Assembly: GCA_947306285.1 (NCBI GenBank)
Contig: CAMZGB010000034.1
Span: 1 to 9,295 of the forward strand
Direction of reading: 5' to 3'
DNA length: 9,295 nucleotides
Source of the DNA: an uncultured Lachnospira sp.
GTDB lineage: Bacteria; Bacillota; Clostridia; Lachnospirales; Lachnospiraceae
In this document: piece after piece, positions 1 through 6,395 of the stretch
Layout: each line of letters opens with the position of its first letter
Numbering within the stretch: the first letter of the stretch is position 1
Program-made: the position numbers and the translations under genes
The notes under the pieces: generated by a model
Told to the model about the DNA's origin: nothing
Database searches by the model: none
Seen by the model: only the letters and a program-made list of their open reading frames with translations

Positions 1-1628
1 GAGAACAATTTATCTTCAGCACCTACAATAATATCTTCCAACTCTTTAAGCTTATCTGTTGTATATCTCTCTGCATTCGCAAGAGTTTGTTTTCTAACGT
101 AATGTTCTGGAACTTGATCTTTAAATGAATTTGAAACTTCTAAATAATAACCAAACACTTTATTGTATTTAATTTTTAATTTTGTTATTCCAGTTTCTTC
201 TTTTTCTTTTGCCTCTAACTCAGCTAACCATTGTTTTCCTTCGGTCTTTGCGTTTCTTAGTTTATCAACTTCTTCGTTATAGCCAGTCTTTATAATTCCA
301 CCTTCTCTAATACTTAGAGGCGGATCATCATTAATAGAATTATTAATAAGTTCAGCAATATCAGTTAATGGATCAAGTGAATTGAAAATCTCTCTAAACA
401 ATGGAGATTCGAAATCCTTGATCACATTTTTAATATGTGGAATCATTTCCAATGATGTCTTAAATGCAATTAAATCTCTTGGGTTTGCAGACTTGTAAGA
501 AATCTTGCTCAAAAGTCTTTCCAAGTCATAAATTGGTGATAGATATTCTCTTAACTCATCTCTTGTAATCATAGAGTTGTTTAGTTCTTCTATCACTTCT
601 TGACGTGCAACAATTTCATCTTTTGAAATTAATGGCTGTTCAATATAACTTCGTAGAGTTCTTGCTCCCATTGCAGTTTTTGTTTTATCTAATACCCAAA
701 GAAGCGATCCACGTTTCTGTTTGTCGCGCATTGTTTCACAAAGTTCTAAGTTTCTTCTCGTTGAAGTATCTAACATCATAAATGTGCTAGATGTATATGG
801 CTTTAAAGTTGTGATATGTTCAAGGCTAGTCATCTGTGTCTCAAATAAATATCTTAATAACGAACCAGCAGCCAATATATAAACTTTTGAATCTGTTATT
901 CCAAGACCACTTAATGATGATACTTTAAAGTGATCTTTTAATGTATTGTTGCATGTATCTTCGTCGAAGTACCAATCTTCTAATTCAAAGATTGAAATAT
1001 TCATTCTATTCTTTAACTCATCCACATTGAATGGGTTTATTCCCTGTGCAAGAAACGTTGCATTACAAACAATCTCAGTTGGGGTGAACGTGTAAATTTC
1101 ATCAACCACATCTCTCTCAGAATTTGCTTCAGTCACATAGTAATCACCAGTTGTGACATCACAAATAGATACACCATACATATCACCAATGTAAACAATA
1201 GACATAATGTAATTGTTTTTGCCCTCATCTAAAGATGCGGAATCCATATTGGTACCCGGTGTAACAATTCTAACTACTTCTCTTTTAACTAAACCTTTTG
1301 CTTGAGATGGATCTTCAGTCTGTTCGACAATACAAACCTTGTAACCTTTTGAAACCAACTTATTGATGTATTGATCAACTGCGTGATGTGGAACACCGCA
1401 CATTGGAGCGCGCTCATCCAAACCACAATTCTTCCCCGTCAAAGTAATTTCCATTTCCTTTGAACCTGTAAGTGCGTCATCAAAAAACATTTCATAGAAA
1501 TCGCCCAGTCTAAAGAACACAATGCAATCATCGTGCTCGTTTTTGATTTCTAAATAAGTTTTCATCATAGGTGTTAAGGAATCCAATTGATTATCCCAAA
1601 CATCCTGCATTAGTTTTGGTAAACTCAA
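1..1628 (-). CDS. mutS: DNA mismatch repair protein MutS (3'-truncated by window edge)
   Basis: MutS recognises mismatches and small loops in newly replicated DNA and recruits MutL. About 542 codons are visible, with no in-frame stop when read through to the edge. The family usually runs 850-900 residues, so the Walker-type ATPase and helix-turn-helix domains lie outside the window. Visible parts in order: the N-terminal mismatch-binding domain with FFRLGDFYEMF (the Phe-Tyr-Glu wedge at residues 44-46) and PMCGVPHH (75-82); the connector domain; the core/lever domain with LDKTKTAMGARTLR (about 313-326); and the clamp region with KVFGYYLEVSNS (about 490-501) and RKQTLANAERY (512-522). I chose TTG at 1628, which overlaps the miaB TGA stop and has a GGGAG ribosome site (1639-1643) 10 bases upstream. 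An ATG six codons later (1610) is the alternative but has no Shine-Dalgarno sequence. It is the distal visible gene of an operon starting near 4780. Family assignment is secure; the start is less so. Confidence 0.97.
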   Translation of the reverse strand, partial: MSLPKLMQDVWDNQLDSLTPMMKTYLEIKNEHDDCIVFFRLGDFYEMFFDDALTGSKEMEITLTGKNCGLDERAPMCGVPHHAVDQYINKLVSKGYKVCIVEQTEDPSQAKGLVKREVVRIVTPGTNMDSASLDEGKNNYIMSIVYIGDMYGVSICDVTTGDYYVTEANSERDVVDEIYTFTPTEIVCNATFLAQGINPFNVDELKNRMNISIFELEDWYFDEDTCNNTLKDHFKVSSLSGLGITDSKVYILAAGSLLRYLFETQMTSLEHITTLKPYTSSTFMMLDTSTRRNLELCETMRDKQKRGSLLWVLDKTKTAMGARTLRSYIEQPLISKDEIVARQEVIEELNNSMITRDELREYLSPIYDLERLLSKISYKSANPRDLIAFKTSLEMIPHIKNVIKDFESPLFREIFNSLDPLTDIAELINNSINDDPPLSIREGGIIKTGYNEEVDKLRNAKTEGKQWLAELEAKEKEETGITKLKIKYNKVFGYYLEVSNSFKDQVPEHYVRKQTLANAERYTTDKLKELEDIIVGAEDKLF

Positions 1629-3031
1629 TTTACAATTTCTCCCATATAGTAAAAGCCTTTGGCTTCTATTAACTTAACGTTTTGAAGTGTACCGATTAAA
1701 ATTTCATCTCCTGGAACATGAACCACAGTATTGTTACTTAATCTTCCAGAAATATAATCCTTTAGTCTCTCGTTTTTCTCCTCAATTAATACTTCTACAG
1801 TCTCTCCAAGTTTTTCATTTATCTTTTCATTCGATATTTCATTTACAACTTTTAGAAGTCTATCGAATCTGTCCTTTATAACTGACTCTTCAACTTGATC
1901 TGGCATCTCAGCCGCAGGCGTTCCAGTTCGTTTTGAATAAATAAATGTAAACACTGAATCGAATCTACATTTCTTAATTACATCTAACGTTTCTTCAAAA
2001 TCTTCTTCAGTTTCACCTGGAAATCCAACAATTATATCTGTTGAAAGTCCAATATCTGGAACTGACCCTCTCAACTTTTCAACGAGTCCCAAATAATCAT
2101 CTTTTGTATAATGCCTATTCATCTCTTTTAAGATTCGATCGCTTCCAGATTGCAATGGTAAATGAAACTGCTTACAAATCTTCTCCGACGAATGCATTGT
2201 CTCGATCAACTCATCAGACAAATCTTTTGGATGTGAAGTCATAAAACGAATTCTTTTTAGTCCATCAATCTGTGCAACTCTTCTTAAAAGTTCTGCAAAG
2301 TTAATTGGCTCATCAAGAGTCTTGCCGTAAGAGTTTACATTTTGACCAAGTAACATTATTTCGACAACGCCTTCACTTACTAGTTTTTTGATCTCTTGAA
2401 TAATGTCTTCTGGCTTTCTACTTCTTTCACGTCCTCTAACATAAGGAACGATGCAATAACTACAGAAATTATTGCACCCATACATAATGTTGACGCCTGA
2501 CTTAAATGAATATTTTCTTTTTGTTGGAAGGTCCTCGACTATCTTTGTCGTACCATCCAATATTTCTTCTACCTTATGATCTTCAGTTAATCTTTCATAC
2601 AAAAGACCCGCAAAATTATATAAGTTGTGTGTGCCAAAGATTAGATCAATGAATCTATAACTTTTGTTTAACTTTTCGACAACATGTTTTTCTTGCATCA
2701 TACATCCACAAAGACCAACTATCATATCAGGATTCTGTTCTTTGATTTTTGATAGATAACCAAGTCTTCCGTAGATTTTATAGTTTGCATTTTCTCTAAC
2801 TGTACATGTGTTATATAAAACTAAATCAGCATGCTCGTCATCAGTCTCTTCGTAACCCATTTCAGTCAGGGTGCCAACCAACTTTTCAGAATCTTTAAAA
2901 TTCATCTGGCACCCAAATGTGACGACACACGCTGTTAGTTTTCTACCAAGTTTATTCTCTTTTTGTTTAATTATCTCTCTACATTTATCTATGTAGTAAA
3001 GTTGCTTTTCTTCTTCAGTTTGAAATTCCAT
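1625..3031 (-). CDS. miaB: tRNA-2-methylthio-N6-dimethylallyladenosine synthase MiaB
   Basis: MiaB is a cytoplasmic radical-SAM methylthiotransferase. It converts N6-isopentenyladenosine at position 37 of tRNAs reading UNN codons to the 2-methylthio form. From the ATG it has 468 residues, normal for the family. The N-terminal UPF0004 domain carries the three cysteines of the auxiliary [4Fe-4S] cluster, in TFGCQMN (Cys41), NTCTVRENA (Cys76) and GLCGC (Cys110). The radical-SAM CxxxCxxC motif is in GCNNFCSYCIVPYVRG (Cys186, 190, 193). GQNVNSYG, HLPLQSGSD and IIVGFPGETEEDF follow, and a TRAM RNA-binding domain occupies roughly the last 60 residues. ATG at 3031 has AGAGG (3036-3040) just upstream. 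A TTG six codons earlier (3049) keeps the frame open but has no ribosome site. The 3' end overlaps the mutS start, an arrangement that suggests translational coupling. The motif set separates it from the paralogues RimO and MtaB. Confidence 0.97.
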   Translation of the reverse strand: MEFQTEEEKQLYYIDKCREIIKQKENKLGRKLTACVVTFGCQMNFKDSEKLVGTLTEMGYEETDDEHADLVLYNTCTVRENANYKIYGRLGYLSKIKEQNPDMIVGLCGCMMQEKHVVEKLNKSYRFIDLIFGTHNLYNFAGLLYERLTEDHKVEEILDGTTKIVEDLPTKRKYSFKSGVNIMYGCNNFCSYCIVPYVRGRERSRKPEDIIQEIKKLVSEGVVEIMLLGQNVNSYGKTLDEPINFAELLRRVAQIDGLKRIRFMTSHPKDLSDELIETMHSSEKICKQFHLPLQSGSDRILKEMNRHYTKDDYLGLVEKLRGSVPDIGLSTDIIVGFPGETEEDFEETLDVIKKCRFDSVFTFIYSKRTGTPAAEMPDQVEESVIKDRFDRLLKVVNEISNEKINEKLGETVEVLIEEKNERLKDYISGRLSNNTVVHVPGDEILIGTLQNVKLIEAKGFYYMGEIVN

Positions 3032-3038
3032 AAAACCT

Positions 3039-3566
3039 CTAATCGTCAAATATTATATCATCAAGCCTTTCGTCGTGAGATGAGGTTGGAATTGATTCTA
3101 GTATTTGGAATGAGTAACAAATTCCTATTGAATGAACAGGATTTTTTGAAAGGAACTTATCATAGAAACCACCACCATATCCTATTCTCATACAATCTTG
3201 TGAAAAAGCTACTCCTGGAACCAAAATAATATCAGGTGCTGGCGCCTCCTCATTTGACTTTGGCTCAGGAATACTAAACTTTCCAATCTCAAAGTCATCT
3301 TCAGACTCAGCAACACAGAATTTAATCTCATCACCTACAACCTTTGGAAAGGCCATAATCTTATTATTCTTTTTGCAATCGTCGTAAATCAATCTGAGAG
3401 AAACTTCGTTGTTTACTGCATAGTACATATATACAACTTTTGCATTTTTATACTCTGGAGTATTTATAATTTTTTGACAAATAACTCTACTTTTTGTCAA
3501 AATATCTTGATTACTTAACTCCAATCTCTCTTTGATAACTGTTTTTCTTAAGGTATCTTTATCCAT
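3039..3566 (-). CDS. 5-formyltetrahydrofolate cyclo-ligase (MTHFS family)
   Basis: The enzyme catalyses ATP-dependent conversion of 5-formyl-THF to 5,10-methenyl-THF, returning a storage or inhibitory folate to the one-carbon pool. It is a soluble cytoplasmic protein of 175 residues, slightly short but typical. Evidence is the family core: a basic N-terminal helix beginning MDKDTLRKTV; YMYYAVNNEVS (residues 46-56) leading to the folate-site glutamate; FSIPEPK (97-103); LVPGVAF (115-121); the signature RIGYGGGFYDKFL (127-139); and SHDERLDDII near the C-terminus (163-172). ATG at 3566 has a strong AAGGAG site (3572-3577) 5 bases upstream, and that site overlaps the stop codon of the preceding gene. 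Its TAG stop abuts the miaB ribosome site. E. coli calls its homologue fau (ygfA) and Bacillus yqgN. It is sandwiched in the operon between an unknown gene and miaB. Confidence 0.95.
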   Translation of the reverse strand: MDKDTLRKTVIKERLELSNQDILTKSRVICQKIINTPEYKNAKVVYMYYAVNNEVSLRLIYDDCKKNNKIMAFPKVVGDEIKFCVAESEDDFEIGKFSIPEPKSNEEAPAPDIILVPGVAFSQDCMRIGYGGGFYDKFLSKNPVHSIGICYSFQILESIPTSSHDERLDDIIFDD

Positions 3567-3575
3567 CTTAACTCC

Positions 3576-4757
3576 TTATTCTAGGAAGATATATGTAGTC
3601 TCATCATTTGATGCAATCGCACCAATATATATTCCGTCCTCTTGTAAGACTACTTTCTTTCCTGGATATTTTATAATTGCAACACCAGTCTTTTCTTTGT
3701 TCCAAATATTCTTTTCTTTGAACGAAGCAACAACTGTAGTGTTGTTAATGTATTCAATATTGTATTCACTTGGATAAGTGTTTTCTACCTCATCTGTCAT
3801 AAGGTTTAAAAAGTCTGTTCCATATGACTTCTTCATAAGCATATAAGGAACATTATCAATTACAGTTGCATAATTGATAAGTGAATGTTTATGAGATGTT
3901 TTATTGATACAAGTAAATGTTTCCTTTGTTTCTAAATCATAGAAGATTGTATTCTCTTCATCGTCATCATGATTGTATTTTGAGTAAATCAAAAATCCAC
4001 CTTGAATCTTCGCCTTACCAATGGTTGAGTCAAAGAAACACTGATCAATATTGTTATATACAACATTTTGCTGCTCTAATTGCAGATCACTTAAAAACTG
4101 TTGAATATTAAGCGAAACAATAGATTCAACAGCAGCATCTTCTTCGGATACTACACCTTGATCAAATACTGGATAACCCGTCTTCATAATACAGTTGTTT
4201 TCACTGTATGGAATAATATAATCAATACCATTATCAACCAAATTTGAATTATGAATTACTATCTGTTTATTCTTCACGAAGTTGAAAACAATTTGAGAAA
4301 ATTTGTGGAATCCATATTTGTCTGAATCTGTAACCGAAACTTTTGGTAAAGCTCTTTGAATAATCAAATTTTGATCATCTAAAACAAATATTTTAATCTG
4401 TTTATGATTAGGATATAGATTAATGTCATCTCTAAGAGTAATGATTTTTCCAAAAGTATGATCTGTAATATTGTATCTGATTATATTGAAAATATATCCA
4501 CCATCCACATCTTTATCATATTCCGTGAAATATATAAAATCTGAATGATGAACACAGTTTGTTATCTCAAAAATATCGACCTTATCTGCATGTGGGGCCA
4601 CTTCTTTTCGAACGTTTTCTTCTAAAAAGTATAAATAATAACGTACTTTAGGAATGTTCTCAAAAGGACCTGCCTCATACTCTTTTTCAAGTATAATATC
4701 GTCCTTCAAGTGTACAGCATTAAAGTACTCAAATTGTGCTAAAAATCGAATGTTCAT
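3576..4757 (-). CDS. Uncharacterised beta-rich cytosolic protein, first gene of the miaB-mutS operon
   Basis: I do not recognise this protein of 393 residues. It has no signal peptide, no membrane segment, no nucleotide-binding loop and no obvious catalytic motif. It is rich in Asp, Glu, Asn, Tyr and Ile. After an N-terminal 60 residues it shows a rhythm of short alternating hydrophobic strands separated by Asp/Asn turns, for example DFIYFTEYD (73-81), IIRYNITDHTFGKIITL (92-108), IKIFVLDDQNLIIQ (121-134), GGFLIYSKYN (253-262), TIFYDLETKETFTCI (270-284) and TVVASFKEKNIW (341-352). This resembles the blades of a beta-propeller, but that is inference with no sequence signature behind it. ATG at 4757 is chosen because AGGAG (4764-4768) lies 6 bases upstream. 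A TTG eight codons earlier (4781) would lie at or before the predicted transcription start and has no ribosome site. A sigma-A promoter sits directly upstream, so this is the promoter-proximal gene of the operon. The next gene begins 9 bases after its stop. Confidence 0.85.
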   Translation of the reverse strand: MNIRFLAQFEYFNAVHLKDDIILEKEYEAGPFENIPKVRYYLYFLEENVRKEVAPHADKVDIFEITNCVHHSDFIYFTEYDKDVDGGYIFNIIRYNITDHTFGKIITLRDDINLYPNHKQIKIFVLDDQNLIIQRALPKVSVTDSDKYGFHKFSQIVFNFVKNKQIVIHNSNLVDNGIDYIIPYSENNCIMKTGYPVFDQGVVSEEDAAVESIVSLNIQQFLSDLQLEQQNVVYNNIDQCFFDSTIGKAKIQGGFLIYSKYNHDDDEENTIFYDLETKETFTCINKTSHKHSLINYATVIDNVPYMLMKKSYGTDFLNLMTDEVENTYPSEYNIEYINNTTVVASFKEKNIWNKEKTGVAIIKYPGKKVVLQEDGIYIGAIASNDETTYIFLE

Positions 4758-4763
4758 AACAAT

Positions 4764-4768
4764 CTCCT
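4764..4768 (-). promoter_or_regulatory. Ribosome binding site AGGAG for the 393-residue unknown gene
   Basis: The minus strand reads AGGAG followed by a 6-base spacer and ATG at 4757. This decides the start. The in-frame TTG at 4781, eight codons upstream, has no comparable site and would place the start codon at about the predicted transcription start. Confidence 0.8.
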
Positions 4769-4787
4769 GAATGTTTCTCAAATATAT

Positions 4788-4816
4788 ATTTTACTATATT
4801 TTTAGGTCATTGTCAT
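4788..4816 (-). promoter_or_regulatory. Sigma-A-type promoter of the unknown-gene / cyclo-ligase / miaB / mutS operon
   Basis: On the minus strand an ATGACA -35 box (4811-4816, 5/6 match to TTGACA) is separated by exactly 17 bases from a TAAAAT -10 box (4788-4793, 5/6 match to TATAAT). Transcription would start near 4780-4782, giving a leader of about 23 bases with the AGGAG site properly placed before ATG 4757. No other -35/-10 pair as good was seen in the intergenic regions. The -35 box lies inside an inverted repeat, so binding of a regulator is possible. This is a sequence-match prediction. Confidence 0.65.
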
Positions 4817-4835
4817 TACCGACAAGGGCCTAAAA
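4800..4835 (-). repeat. Interrupted inverted repeat (hairpin or operator) between the two operons
   Basis: Outer arms TTTTAGG / CCTAAAA (plus-strand 4800-4806 and 4829-4835) enclose inner arms TTGTC / GACAA (4810-4814 and 4821-4825) around a 6-base loop. A small three-base internal loop separates the two stems. On the minus strand the outer arm includes the TAG stop of the upstream flavoprotein gene, and the inner dyad covers the -35 box of the next promoter. No T-run follows the dyad on either strand, so it is not a canonical intrinsic terminator. It could be an mRNA 3' stem, an operator, or both. Confidence 0.5.
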
Positions 4836-6395
4836 TGGCTTATATTTCTCGATTATTTTCTCGAATGTTTTTATACCATCGATAGCTGAAGAAATGATTC
4901 CTCCGGCATATCCAGCCCCCTCGCCCACAGGATAAACTCCTTTGACATTAGACTGGAAATCTTCGTCTCTAACAATTCTAATTGGAGAGGATGTTCTACT
5001 CTCAACTCCAGATAAGATTACATCATCATTATTAAAACCATCTATTATATTCCCAAAATAATCTATTGCTTCAATTAGTTCTTTACATATTTGTGGAGGT
5101 AAAACATTTTTAAGGTTCCCTAGTTTGTATTCACCTTTTATATTCGGTTTAATATTTCCAATTTCAGTTGTTTCAATATTGTTTTTGAAATCAATTAATC
5201 TTTGTACTGGAATTTTACCTTCGCCTTCTTTGTTAGCATTTCTCTCAATAGATTTTTGGAAGTCTAGTCCACATAATGAATCTTTTGTTCCAAAATCTTC
5301 ACTTGTAACAGAACAAACAATTGCACTGTTTGCATTCTCTCCATCTCGTCTGCTATAACTCATTCCATTAACTACAACTCTTCCGTTTTCAGATGATGAA
5401 TTGACAACATATCCACCGGGACACATACAGAATGAATAAACACTTCTACCTGATTCAGTATGATATGTAAGTTTGTATGGGGCCGCACCTAATCTGTCAT
5501 CTTCAAAACCATATTGGTTTTTATTTATATCTTTTTGTTTATGCTCGATTCTAAGTCCAACAGCAAATGGTTTTGACTCTACATTAAAACCATTATTAAC
5601 TAGCATTTCAAATGTGTCTCTAGACGCATTTCCTATCGCAAGAATAACTATATCGGTTTCGAATTCCTGATTATTTGTTTTAACTCTAATAATGCCATCG
5701 TTTACTATATCGGTTGCTTTGGTATTAAAGAAAAACTCTCCACCATTAGCAACTATCTCTTCTCTCATATTCTTAACCAACGAAGTTAGTACATCAGTTC
5801 CAATATGTGGTTTGAAATCATATTTTATATCTTCGTTTGCACCAAATTTAACAAATGTATCTAATACAAACTTAATTCTATTACCTTTGTCTTTGTTTCC
5901 TGTGTTTAGTTTTCCATCTGAAAATGTTCCTGCCCCGCCTTCGCCGAACTGCACATTACTTTCAGTGTTAAGTTCATTTGTCTCCCAAAACTTTTCAACG
6001 GACTCTACTCTTTTCTCAACTTGTTCGCCTCGTTCAATAATAATAGGTTTATATCCATTGATTGCAAGCAAGTATGACGCAAACATTCCAGCAGGGCCAA
6101 AACCTATAACAATTGGTCTGTGTTGCAACTCTTCTTTGCCTGTAATTTTGTATTGATAGTTTGGTTTCTGATCTAAAACTGCTATTCCATCTTTAGCTTT
6201 TATATCTTTATTCGTAGAAAAGCCGACAGTAAATATCTTTTTAATGTCGGGCTTCTTTCTTGCATCGATAGAAAGTTTTAAAACTTCTATATCGCATGCA
6301 TCTTTTAAACCAACTCTTTTTAATGCCTCGCTTTTAGCATCATCAATTGTGGCATCCATATTGAGTTTTATATTGCTCACTTTTATATATTTCAT
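4830..6395 (-). CDS. FAD-dependent dehydrogenase, COG2509-type NAD(P)/FAD oxidoreductase
   Basis: A soluble flavoprotein of 521 residues from a widespread but functionally undefined family in Firmicutes and other bacteria; its substrate is not known to me. The N-terminal 90 residues form the family's small leading domain, with the hallmark LSIDARKKPDI (41-51). The FAD-binding Rossmann fold follows: VIGFGPAGMFAS (96-107, GxGxxG) and IIIERG (118-123). The family signature FGEGGAGTFSDGKLNT is at 150-165. Later come VILAIGNASRD, SFCMCPGGYVVNSSSE, GVESRTSSPIRI and the C-terminal FAD-closing GEGAGYAGGI (491-500). It lacks the cysteine clusters of iron-sulfur oxidoreductases; the Cys pair in FCMCPGG is a family feature. 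The ATG at 6395 shares its A with the preceding TAA stop (TAATG), and AGGA lies upstream in the end of that gene, so the two flavoproteins are probably translated as a coupled pair. The stop codon falls within an inverted repeat. Confidence 0.9.
   Translation of the reverse strand: MKYIKVSNIKLNMDATIDDAKSEALKRVGLKDACDIEVLKLSIDARKKPDIKKIFTVGFSTNKDIKAKDGIAVLDQKPNYQYKITGKEELQHRPIVIGFGPAGMFASYLLAINGYKPIIIERGEQVEKRVESVEKFWETNELNTESNVQFGEGGAGTFSDGKLNTGNKDKGNRIKFVLDTFVKFGANEDIKYDFKPHIGTDVLTSLVKNMREEIVANGGEFFFNTKATDIVNDGIIRVKTNNQEFETDIVILAIGNASRDTFEMLVNNGFNVESKPFAVGLRIEHKQKDINKNQYGFEDDRLGAAPYKLTYHTESGRSVYSFCMCPGGYVVNSSSENGRVVVNGMSYSRRDGENANSAIVCSVTSEDFGTKDSLCGLDFQKSIERNANKEGEGKIPVQRLIDFKNNIETTEIGNIKPNIKGEYKLGNLKNVLPPQICKELIEAIDYFGNIIDGFNNDDVILSGVESRTSSPIRIVRDEDFQSNVKGVYPVGEGAGYAGGIISSAIDGIKTFEKIIEKYKPF

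Noticed and set aside
3032..3049. TTG start for MiaB adding six residues
   Set aside because: There is no Shine-Dalgarno sequence before the TTG, while the ATG at 3031 has AGAGG. The extra residues match no known MiaB N-terminus that I recall.
2963..3229. Plus-strand open frame of 88 codons crossing the miaB / cyclo-ligase junction
   Set aside because: It is antisense to the conserved ends of two recognised genes, including the RIGYGGGFYDK signature of the cyclo-ligase. No ribosome site or promoter was seen.
3532..3777. Plus-strand open frame of 81 codons, hydrophobic
   Set aside because: It is antisense to the C-terminus of the unknown protein and the start of the cyclo-ligase. The hydrophobic content is what a reversed A/T-rich gene gives by chance.
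4758..4781. TTG start for the 393-residue protein adding eight residues
   Set aside because: The TTG sits at about the predicted transcription start and the extension would be encoded across the AGGAG site itself. ATG 4757 is properly spaced from that site.
4800..4835. Intrinsic terminator for the flavoprotein operon
   Set aside because: Stems are present but are not followed by a T-run on the minus strand (the next bases are A-rich) or on the plus strand, so it is recorded only as an inverted repeat.
5692..6156. Plus-strand open frame of 154 codons
   Set aside because: It lies wholly antisense inside the COG2509 gene, is Ser/Pro/Leu-rich as expected from reverse reading of an A/T-rich gene, lacks a recognisable domain, and the opposite strand encodes clear family motifs.
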